Source: an uncultured Coriobacteriaceae bacterium
Lineage (GTDB): Bacteria; Actinomycetota; Coriobacteriia; Coriobacteriales; Atopobiaceae
Reading direction: 5' to 3'
DNA: 12,594 bases
Assembly (NCBI GenBank): GCA_900543875.1
Contig: UQSV01000052.1
Span: 1-12,594, forward strand
This document shows positions 6,662-12,594 of this stretch, piece by piece. Within the stretch, counting starts at the first letter, position 1; every line of letters starts with the position of its first letter. The translations under genes were made by a program, and so were the position numbers. The notes under the pieces are model-generated. The model saw only the letters and a program-made list of their open reading frames with translations, ran no database searches and was not told the DNA's origin.

Positions 6662-7945
6662 ATGGAAGCCGTTCTTAACTTCATCATCAGCGAGATCTTT
6701 GGCCAGGGAGCCATCTTCCTTGCGCTGATCGCCTGCATTGGACTCATCCTTCAGAAGAAGTCCTTCTCAGAGATAGTGCGCGGCACGGTGATGACCGCGG
6801 TGGGCTTCTTCGTCCTTTCGACGGGTACCGGACTTATCACGGGCAACTCCATCGATGGCATCTCGACGGCATTTAATACCGTGATGCCCCAGGCAGTGCC
6901 CTCAACTACCGTTGACATCGGTACGGAATACGGCACCGAGATTGGCATCGTGATGATCGTGGCATTTGCCATCAACGTCCTGGTCGCTCGCTTTACTAAG
7001 TGGAAGTCCATCTTCCTGACGGGCCACATGCTCTATTGGTTCCCGTTCGTGTTCATTGCCGCCGGCGTCGACGCCGGTCTCACGGGTGGCAAGCTCATCA
7101 TCCTCGCCGCGATCTTCACCGCTCTTTACATGATTGTGTCCCCGAACCTCATGCGCCCCTTTGTTAAGGAGGTTACGGGTGATGACTCCTTTACCATCGG
7201 CCACCCCACGACGTGCCTTTCCGTGATCTCTGGTCTTCTGGGCAAGGCATTTGGCAACAAGGAGCACTCTACTGAGGACCTCAAGTTCCCCAAGTCGCTT
7301 GGCTTTCTGCGCGAGATTGCCATCACGGGTTCCATCACCATTGCTATCACTTATATCGTGATGTACTTCATCCTGATTGCCAATGGCCAGGACCCCGCGG
7401 TGGTCTGGGGATATGCCGACGGTAACACGGGCATCTTCACTTACATCTTTACCCACGCAATCTACTTCGGCGTTGGCATCACCATCATGCTGCAGGGCGT
7501 TCGTATGCTTATCTCCGAGATCGTGCCTGCCTTCCAGGGCATTGCGGAGAAGGTCGTCCCCAACGCTATCCCCGCCCTCGATGTCCCCGTTATCTTCCCG
7601 TATGCGCCTAACGCCCTGCTCATCGGCTTCATGGTTGCTATGGTCACCTCCATCGTTACGATTCTGATTACCGGCGCCGCCGGAATTTTCCCGACGGTCG
7701 TCATCCCCCTGATCTCGACCTGCTTCTTCGAGATTGGCTGTGCTTCTATTGTTGGTAACGCGACGGGTGGTGTTCGTGGCGCCATTGTCGGCGCTGCCGT
7801 TAGCGGCATCATTGCCGTCTTCCTTGTGGGCTTTGGTGCCTACTTCTTCAACAACACGATTCAGCAGTGGATGCTGGTCTACGGAGGCCAGGACTTCGAC
7901 CTCTGGGGCATGGTCGTGGGTGCTGTTGCCAGGCTGATTGCTTAG
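6662..7945 (+). CDS. PTS EIIC permease, SgaT/UlaA family
   Basis: This 427-residue polytopic inner-membrane protein forms the sugar channel of the PTS. Ten or more hydrophobic segments are visible, for example at 17-30, 42-60, 94-109, 124-136, 144-160, 220-240, 322-340, 344-362 and 376-398. Features of the ascorbate-type EIIC family include the N-terminal FGQGAIFLALIACIGLILQKK with its following K-x-x-SE-x-x-x-G stretch, a GHMLYWFPFV loop (121-130), the GHPTT segment (180-184) and the IFPYAPNALLIGF region (311-323). It is slightly shorter than E. coli UlaA (about 465). GGAAGGAG precedes the ATG. With no ascorbate catabolic genes nearby, the substrate may be another sugar or sugar acid. Confidence 0.92.
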   Translation: MEAVLNFIISEIFGQGAIFLALIACIGLILQKKSFSEIVRGTVMTAVGFFVLSTGTGLITGNSIDGISTAFNTVMPQAVPSTTVDIGTEYGTEIGIVMIVAFAINVLVARFTKWKSIFLTGHMLYWFPFVFIAAGVDAGLTGGKLIILAAIFTALYMIVSPNLMRPFVKEVTGDDSFTIGHPTTCLSVISGLLGKAFGNKEHSTEDLKFPKSLGFLREIAITGSITIAITYIVMYFILIANGQDPAVVWGYADGNTGIFTYIFTHAIYFGVGITIMLQGVRMLISEIVPAFQGIAEKVVPNAIPALDVPVIFPYAPNALLIGFMVAMVTSIVTILITGAAGIFPTVVIPLISTCFFEIGCASIVGNATGGVRGAIVGAAVSGIIAVFLVGFGAYFFNNTIQQWMLVYGGQDFDLWGMVVGAVARLIA

Positions 7946-7976
7946 GTCCCCGTGCCTGACATCTGACCTGTTCGCC

Positions 7977-8015
7977 GTGGCGCGCCCGACTAACCTTTCG
8001 GGCGCGCCACTATTT
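7977..8015 (+). terminator. Perfect 12-bp hairpin between EIIC and the isomerase gene
   Basis: GTGGCGCGCCCG (7977-7988) pairs without mismatch with CGGGCGCGCCAC (7999-8010) around a 10-nt loop. It is followed only by TATTTG, a poor U-tract. It may be a partial terminator that lowers the isomerase relative to the transport genes, or a 3'-end stabiliser at an mRNA processing site. No promoter is seen between it and the next gene. Confidence 0.6.
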
Positions 8016-8772
8016 GATTGGAGGGGCAATTGAGTTCAAGTACTTTGAAGTCATTAAGGGCCTGATTGAGAAGGTTGAGACAGAAGAGTCGCCCCGCATG
8101 GAGCTGTGCGTCGATGCCCTCTTTGGCTGCGTAAAGAGAAAGAACTCGATATATGCCTTTGGTGCGAGCCATGCGGGAATCCTTACCGAAGAGCTGTTCT
8201 ACCGGGCTGGCGGCTGCATGTTGATTAACCCGATCTTTGCTCGGGAGCTCATGCTCGATACCAAGCCGGTTACCCACACGAGTTCCATGGAGCGCTTGAC
8301 GGGCTACGGCAGTGCCGTCGCACGAGACCAAGTTGACTTTAAAGAGGGCGATGTCCTGATCGTTCACTCCGTCTCGGGAAGAAACCCCGTAGGAATCGAG
8401 ATGGCCATGGCGGCCAAGGAAGCGGGCGGTACTGTCATTGCGATTACGAACCTGTCGTATTCAAAATCGGTTGAGTCGCGGCATCCTAGCGGGAAGCGCC
8501 TCTTTGAAATTGCCGATATTGTTCTGGATAACCATGGCGATGTTGGCGATGCGGCCGTTTCGATTGACGGACTCGATCAGAAGGTTGCCCCGACATCAAC
8601 GGTCGTCGGGGCCACGATGCTTGATGCCATCGTGGCCGCTCTCGTGCAAAAGCTTGTCAACTCGGGCATGAAGCACCCGCCCGTGTTCTATAGCGCCAAT
8701 CTCGATGGGGGCGATGAACTAAACAAGCGACTGTTTGAAGAGTACAAGGACTGCATCCACTACGAGTTGTAG
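8014..8772 (+). CDS. SIS-domain sugar-phosphate isomerase, UPF0309-like
   Basis: This is a cytoplasmic SIS (sugar isomerase) fold protein of about 247-252 residues, probably acting on the phosphosugar delivered by the PTS encoded just upstream. Counting from 8014, YAFGASHAGILTEELFYRAGG is an SIS phosphate-binding loop region near the N-terminus. VHSVSGRNPVGIEMA and AAKEAGGTVIAITN form the second half of the fold, and VAPTSTVVGATML the late conserved helix. The reading frame is clear but the start is not. TTG at 8014 lacks a ribosome binding site. GGAGGGG (8020-8026) sits just before ATT at 8029, from which the protein would begin with the E-F-K-YFEVIKGLIEKV helix expected of the family. The next in-frame ATG, at 8098, would delete that helix. 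The specific phosphosugar is unknown; aldose-ketose isomerisation or amino-sugar chemistry are possible. Confidence 0.88.
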   Translation: MIGGAIEFKYFEVIKGLIEKVETEESPRMELCVDALFGCVKRKNSIYAFGASHAGILTEELFYRAGGCMLINPIFARELMLDTKPVTHTSSMERLTGYGSAVARDQVDFKEGDVLIVHSVSGRNPVGIEMAMAAKEAGGTVIAITNLSYSKSVESRHPSGKRLFEIADIVLDNHGDVGDAAVSIDGLDQKVAPTSTVVGATMLDAIVAALVQKLVNSGMKHPPVFYSANLDGGDELNKRLFEEYKDCIHYEL

Positions 8773-8788
8773 CCATGCAACAAAAGCT

Positions 8789-8814
8789 CTTGGCGCCGGG
8801 GCTTCGGCGCCAAG
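8789..8814. terminator. 10-bp hairpin between convergent genes, best as minus-strand terminator
   Basis: CTTGGCGCCG (8789-8798) pairs perfectly with CGGCGCCAAG (8805-8814) around a 6-nt loop. On the minus strand it is followed by AGCTTTTGTTG, so it suits the O-acetyltransferase transcript. On the plus strand it lies 16 nt after the isomerase stop and may also help end the PTS operon. Confidence 0.75.
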
Positions 8815-8819
8815 CCTAC

Positions 8820-8848
8820 GGGCCGGACGCCTTGCGCGCCCGGCCCTT
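8820..8848 (+). terminator. Second hairpin after the isomerase gene
   Basis: GGGCCGG (8820-8826) pairs with CCGGCCC (8840-8846), with a possible CGC/GCG extension inside the 13-nt loop, followed by TTCT on the plus strand. It is a GC-rich plus-strand terminator candidate for the PTS operon. On the minus strand it would lie just past the acetyltransferase stop. Confidence 0.5.
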
Positions 8849-8860
8849 CTCGCGCAGATC

Positions 8861-9454
8861 CTAGGCTAGGGAAGTGGGGCCGAGTCGGTCGGCCTCGGTA
8901 ACGGGGCGCAGGACGTGCGCGGGCGAGCCTACGGCCACGACGCCCGCGGGGATGTCGCGCACGACGGTCGAGCCCGCGCCGATGACCGAGCCCGCGCCAA
9001 TCGTCACGCCGGGGCACACGGTGACGTTTGCTCCCAGCCAGACGTTCTCGCCCAGTGTGATGGGCGCAGACGTCAGCAGCCCCGCTGTGCGCTGCTCGGC
9101 ATCGATCGAATGGCCGGCGCACGTCAGCACGCAGCCCGGCGCGATGAAGCAGCCCGCCCCCAGCGTGATGGGCGACGTATCGAGAAACGAGCAGTTGTAA
9201 TTGATGAGTGCCATGCCCAGCGCGTGGATGTTGAAGCCGTAGTCGCATCTGAATCCTGCCGAGACGAGTGTGGTCTTGCCCGCCGTGCCGAACAGTTCCC
9301 GTACGATGGCGTTGCGTGTGGCCTCGTCGGTGGGATCGGTCTGGTCGAGTCGCCAGCACAGGTGTTTGGCGCGTCCCTGCAGGTGGGTGGGCACGTCCCT
9401 GAACGAGGCCACATAGGGCTCGTTCGTGCGCATGATTTCTTCGATGGCTCTCAT
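8861..9454 (-). CDS. Maltose/galactoside-type O-acetyltransferase (LacA/Maa family)
   Basis: This 197-residue acetyl-CoA-dependent sugar O-acetyltransferase is predicted cytoplasmic and trimeric. The N-terminal Mac domain covers about 6-60. The left-handed beta-helix of hexapeptide repeats covers about 70-185 (ITLGENVWLGANVTVCPGVT, then IGAGSVIGAGSTVVRDIPAG). H115 in CAGHSIDAEQR is the catalytic histidine and aligns with His115 of E. coli LacA. RCDYGFNIHALG (69-80) is the typical substrate-side motif. I chose ATG at 9454 because AGGAGA lies just upstream and family members start here; ATG at 9565 would add 37 unlikely residues. It probably detoxifies or modifies non-metabolised sugars. It faces the PTS operon but is transcribed separately. 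Confidence 0.93.
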   Translation of the reverse strand: MRAIEEIMRTNEPYVASFRDVPTHLQGRAKHLCWRLDQTDPTDEATRNAIVRELFGTAGKTTLVSAGFRCDYGFNIHALGMALINYNCSFLDTSPITLGAGCFIAPGCVLTCAGHSIDAEQRTAGLLTSAPITLGENVWLGANVTVCPGVTIGAGSVIGAGSTVVRDIPAGVVAVGSPAHVLRPVTEADRLGPTSLA

Positions 9455-9602
9455 GGCTCTCCTGTCTGGCGATGTGGTGCTCGGGCATGCGGCGGCATGG
9501 CTGTGTGGCGGCGTGATCATGTGGCGTGACGCGTGCGACGACGTGGCCGTGCGTCCCGGTCGCATGGCGGCATTGCTACGTGCCTCCTACGGCGCGTGGC
9601 CG

Positions 9603-9614
9603 CGCAGCGCTGCG
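9603..9614. promoter_or_regulatory. Palindrome in the divergent acetyltransferase/hydrolase spacer
   Basis: CGCAGCGCTGCG (9603-9614) is a perfect 12-bp palindrome, flanked by CCGCG and GGCGCGG, in the 211-bp gap between two divergent genes. No convincing -35/-10 pair is seen for either gene. It may be an operator, or chance symmetry in GC-rich DNA. Confidence 0.25.
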
Positions 9615-9665
9615 GCGCGGTATCCTTGAGCCCATGATAGTAGCTAGACCGGGGAGGGAAGCGTC

Positions 9666-10979
9666 ATGGCCCAAGGCGGCGGGATTCTCGAGAAGCAAAA
9701 CATCTGCACCTATGTCGAGAACAACCTCGACACCTTTGCCGAGCGGCCCCTTTGCGCGCCCGACAGCCTTGTGCTCTCGTGGTTCTCGAACTTTAGGCTC
9801 GAGGCGCTTGGCGGCCAGTTCGACGGCTGGGACATCACGTCTGCCGCCGCCCCGCGCCTGCGCGACGCCCTGCGCGCCGAGTGCTTCGACGGCCTCTTTG
9901 ACCTGTGGGACCCCGAGAGTTGCCGCCGCCTGCTGCAGGCCATGGCCGCAAGCCCGCGCTTTCGCGACATCCGCGTGGGCGGCTTTAGGCTGAGACGCGA
10001 CACAACCGACCCCGAGTGGCCCAAGCAGTTCGCCGCCGTGACCCTCTTGCTCGACGATGGTACCGCCTATCTGGCCTTTCGCGGCACCGATGCCACCTTT
10101 GACGGCTGGCGCGAGGACTTCAACATGACCTTTGCGCGTCCCGTGCCGGCCCAGGCCGAGGCCTTCCTCTACCTGCTCGACGCGGCCGAGGCCTGCCCGG
10201 GCGCCCCACTTGTGCTGGGTGGCCACTCCAAGGGCGGAAACCTCGCCGTCTACGCCGCCGCCGAGGCGCCTGCCGAGATTCGCGAGCGCGTCTCGCGCGT
10301 CTACTCGCACGACGGCCCTGGCTTTGACGCTGAGTTCCTGGCCAGTGAGGGCTATTGCGCCATCGCAGGGCGCGTCGACAAGACCCTGCCGCAGAGCTCG
10401 GTGGTGGGCATGATGCTCGAGAACCAGGAGGACTACTCGGTGGTCCGCAGCACGAGCGTGGGGATCTTCCAGCACGACCCGTTCTCCTGGGTGGTCGATG
10501 GCTGCTCGTTTGTCGAGGTGGAGGGCCTGTCCGCGGGTGCGCGCCACGTTGACGCCGCCCTCAACGACTGGATCTGCGGCCGCACGCCCGCCGAGCGCGA
10601 TCGCTTCACGAGCGAGCTGTTTGGCCTGCTGGGTGCAACGAATGCCACCACCATGGCCGAGGCCCGCGAGCGTTGGCGCACCTCGCTGCCCGCGATGGCC
10701 GCCCATCTCGCCGACATGGACCCCGAGACCCGCCGCTTCATGCTCAAGACGGTGGGCGCGCTCGTGCGCGACTTGCTGCCCGGCAGCGAGTCCGGCTCAG
10801 ATGAAGACAGCGCCCCGGCCGATGCGGGCGAGGATGGCACCGAGACGGACGAGGCCGAGTCGCTTGGCTCGCGCATCCTTGCGCTACTGCCTGCCTCCCT
10901 TAGCGATACCGAGAAGGGTGAGGGTGCCGCCACCGCGCCCTCTGCCAGCGAAAACGCTGCTGAGAAGAACGAGGCGTAG
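9666..10979 (+). CDS. Mbeg1-like (DUF2974) alpha/beta hydrolase
   Basis: This is a 437-residue lipase-like hydrolase of the Mbeg1-like family. AYLAFRGTD (134-142) is the class-3-lipase-type segment. GGHSKGGNLAVYAA (185-198) is the nucleophile elbow with S188. YSHDGPGF (213-220) offers D216 and the FQHDPFSW segment (268-275) offers H270, together a plausible Ser-Asp-His set. The N-terminal AERPLCAPDSLVLSWFSNF stretch is typical of the family. After about residue 375 the protein becomes an acidic, Ser/Ala/Glu-rich low-complexity tail with one hydrophobic helix-like patch (LGSRILALLPASL). GGGAGGGA precedes the ATG. No signal peptide is seen, so it is probably cytosolic. Substrate and role are unknown; esterase or phospholipid hydrolase activity is possible. 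Confidence 0.88.
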   Translation: MAQGGGILEKQNICTYVENNLDTFAERPLCAPDSLVLSWFSNFRLEALGGQFDGWDITSAAAPRLRDALRAECFDGLFDLWDPESCRRLLQAMAASPRFRDIRVGGFRLRRDTTDPEWPKQFAAVTLLLDDGTAYLAFRGTDATFDGWREDFNMTFARPVPAQAEAFLYLLDAAEACPGAPLVLGGHSKGGNLAVYAAAEAPAEIRERVSRVYSHDGPGFDAEFLASEGYCAIAGRVDKTLPQSSVVGMMLENQEDYSVVRSTSVGIFQHDPFSWVVDGCSFVEVEGLSAGARHVDAALNDWICGRTPAERDRFTSELFGLLGATNATTMAEARERWRTSLPAMAAHLADMDPETRRFMLKTVGALVRDLLPGSESGSDEDSAPADAGEDGTETDEAESLGSRILALLPASLSDTEKGEGAATAPSASENAAEKNEA

Positions 10980-11023
10980 CGAGCGCTCGCGGCGCCCTTC
11001 TCGCGCTTCTCGCCCCTCTCGCC

Positions 11024-12594
11024 CTAGTTCTCGATGCTGTCGATGAGCGCCTGGGCCACGCGCAGGCCGTCGGTCGCGGCGCTCATGATGCCGCCCGCGT
11101 AGCCTGCACCCTCGCCGGCCGGGTAGAGGCCCGCGTGGCTTACGCTCTGGAGGCCTGCCCCGCGCGTGACGCGCACCGGCGAGCTCGAGCGGCTCTCGAT
11201 GCCGGTGAGCACGGCCTCGGCGTCGTCGAATCCGCGCAGGTGGTGGGCCATGTCGGGGATGGCGGCGCGCAGGGTATCGCTGATGTAGGCGGGCAGGCAC
11301 GCGTCGAGGGCACCCCAGGCCACGCCGCGCGGGTAGGTGGGCGCCACGCGCCCCGCCGCGCTCGACGGCTGGCGCGCCAGGAAGTCTCCCACGAGCTGCG
11401 CGGGTGCCACGAAGCCGCCCCCGCCCAGCTCGAAGGCCGCGCGCTCGCACTGACGCTGCAGCTCAACGCCCGCGAGGACGTCGTCTCCCGCAAGGTCCGT
11501 GGGAAGCACGTTCGCGAGCAGGCCCGAGTTGGCGTTGGTGCCCGCGCGCGCCGCGAGGCTCATGCCGTTCGTGACCACGCCGCCCTGCTCGCTCGCCGCG
11601 GCCACGACGTAGCCGCCGGGGCACATGCAGAACGAGTAGGCGCTGCGGCCGCTGGGTAGGTGGCTCACGAGCTTGTAGGGGGCGGCGCCCAGGCTGGGGT
11701 GCCCCGCGGCCGGGCCGTACTGGGCGTGGTCAATGTCTGCCTGCAGGTGCTCGATGCGCACGCCCATCGCGAACGTCTTGCGCTCGAGGGTTACGCCGAC
11801 GTCGCGCAGCAGCGAGAACACGTCGCGGGCCGAGTGGCCGCAGGCGAGCACGAGTCTGCTCGTGGGCACGCGGCGCTCGCTCACGATGCCGCCCTCGCTC
11901 GTGGTGGCGAGTCTCACGCCGGCCACGCGCGGCGTTGCCGTGCCACCCTCCCAGTCGATTCCCACGAGCCTCGTGCGGGTGGCGACCTCGCCGCCCAGCT
12001 CGCGGATGCGCGCACAGATGTGTTCGACCACGCCAGGGAGCACGTCGGACCCGATGTGGGGCTTGGCGTCCCAGGCGATGCTCTCGGCCGCTCCCGCCTC
12101 GATGAACGTGTCGAGGACGAGGCGGTGCAGCGGGCTCTTGGTGCCCGTGGTGAGCTTGCCGTCAGAGAAGGTTCCGGCGCCGCCCGCGCCAAACTGGATG
12201 TTGCTCTCGACGTCGAGCTCGCCCGTCTCGCTGAAGCGGGCCACGGCTTGCTCGCGGCGCGCGGCGTCGTCGCCGCGCTCGACCAGCAGCGGCTCGAGGC
12301 CGGCGTTTGCGAGCGCGAGCGCGCAGAACAGGCCCGCGCAGCCTGCGCCCACCACGACGGGACGGCTCTCGTAGCTGCCCCGGATGGGCGAGGGAAGCCG
12401 AGGCGTCGAGGCCACGACCTGGCGCACCCCGCGGTCGTCGCGACGGCGCGCGAGACGGGCGAGCAGGCGCTCCTCGGCCGCCTGGCCCCCGCGCAGCGAG
12501 ACGCGTGCGGTGCAGGTGAGGTGTACGGCGCTCTTCTTGCGCGCGTCGATGGAGCGGCGGCGCAGCTCGACGCCCGTGACCTCGTCGGGCGCCA
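11024..12594 (-). CDS. FAD-dependent dehydrogenase, COG2509-like, N-terminus outside window
   Basis: This is a flavoprotein of the uncharacterised NAD(FAD)-utilising dehydrogenase family. The reading frame is open to the right edge, so the true start is outside; GTG at 12427 is internal. The visible upstream part encodes LRRRSIDARKKSAVHLTCTA, matching the family's N-terminal S-I-D-A-R-K motif. The Rossmann FAD motif VVVGAGCAGLFCALALANAG lies near 12350. FGAGGAGTFSDGKL (near 12190) is highly characteristic of the family. GAGYAGGIMSAATDGLRVA near the C-terminus closes the FAD site. About 523 residues are visible; full proteins are somewhat longer. The substrate is unknown. It is convergent with the hydrolase gene, with only 44 bp between stops and no clear terminator. 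Confidence 0.92.
   Translation of the reverse strand, partial: APDEVTGVELRRRSIDARKKSAVHLTCTARVSLRGGQAAEERLLARLARRRDDRGVRQVVASTPRLPSPIRGSYESRPVVVGAGCAGLFCALALANAGLEPLLVERGDDAARREQAVARFSETGELDVESNIQFGAGGAGTFSDGKLTTGTKSPLHRLVLDTFIEAGAAESIAWDAKPHIGSDVLPGVVEHICARIRELGGEVATRTRLVGIDWEGGTATPRVAGVRLATTSEGGIVSERRVPTSRLVLACGHSARDVFSLLRDVGVTLERKTFAMGVRIEHLQADIDHAQYGPAAGHPSLGAAPYKLVSHLPSGRSAYSFCMCPGGYVVAAASEQGGVVTNGMSLAARAGTNANSGLLANVLPTDLAGDDVLAGVELQRQCERAAFELGGGGFVAPAQLVGDFLARQPSSAAGRVAPTYPRGVAWGALDACLPAYISDTLRAAIPDMAHHLRGFDDAEAVLTGIESRSSSPVRVTRGAGLQSVSHAGLYPAGEGAGYAGGIMSAATDGLRVAQALIDSIEN

Noticed and set aside
6902..8029. Long minus-strand open frame opposite the EIIC gene
   Set aside because: The translation is highly charged and Asp/Gly/His/Asn-rich, the mirror of a membrane-protein coding strand, and there is no start context.
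9576..10706. Minus-strand frame opposite the Mbeg1-like hydrolase
   Set aside because: It is antisense to intact hydrolase motifs and its own translation shows no recognisable domain; a GC shadow.
10978..11033. Palindrome GCGAGCGCTCGC and 9-nt-spaced TTCTCG-like repeats in the 44-bp convergent gap
   Set aside because: The palindrome has no loop or U-tract, so it is not a credible terminator. The repeats are short and pyrimidine-biased, within what is expected by chance here.

Overview
The window looks like chromosomal DNA from a high-GC Gram-positive anaerobe. A coriobacterial actinobacterium (Collinsella/Olsenella-like) is my best guess. It rests on roughly 65-70% GC in most genes, PTS sugar transport alongside that GC content, strong GGAGG-type ribosome binding sites, and the mix of an Mbeg1-like hydrolase, a COG2509 flavoprotein and an MgtA-type ATPase. 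No rRNA, tRNA, CRISPR array, transposase or phage gene is visible.

Left part, all on the minus strand (read from 3601 down to 1): a small nitroreductase (3601-3074); a membrane-anchored XRE-type regulator with an unusual repeat region (2847-1972); then a Mg2+-type P3B P-type ATPase that runs off the left edge (1580 to <1). The ATPase has a near-consensus promoter (1912-1884) and a leader of about 300 nt. That leader holds a 31-codon ORF with a very strong ribosome binding site (1777-1682) and complementary segments that could hide or free the ATPase ribosome binding site. This is the most interesting regulatory structure in the window.

Centre, plus strand (3887-8772): a five-gene sugar-PTS operon. 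It encodes a 652-residue PRD-type regulator fused to EIIB-like and EIIA-like domains, a stand-alone EIIA, an EIIB, an EIIC of the ascorbate/SgaT-UlaA superfamily, and a SIS-domain (UPF0309-like) isomerase. Catabolic genes typical of ascorbate use (UlaG, UlaD, UlaE, UlaF) are not in the window, so the substrate is probably not ascorbate. A perfect 12-bp hairpin separates EIIC from the isomerase gene, whose best-placed start codon may be AUU. The regulator gene is clearly less GC-rich than the flanks.

Right part: two hairpins lie between the convergent isomerase and a maltose/galactoside-type O-acetyltransferase (9454-8861, minus). Next come an Mbeg1-like (DUF2974) alpha/beta hydrolase (9666-10979, plus) and, convergent with it, a COG2509 FAD-dependent dehydrogenase whose N-terminus lies beyond the right edge (12594-11024, minus).

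Family names come from recalled sequence motifs. No database search was possible, so exact substrates are inferred or left open.
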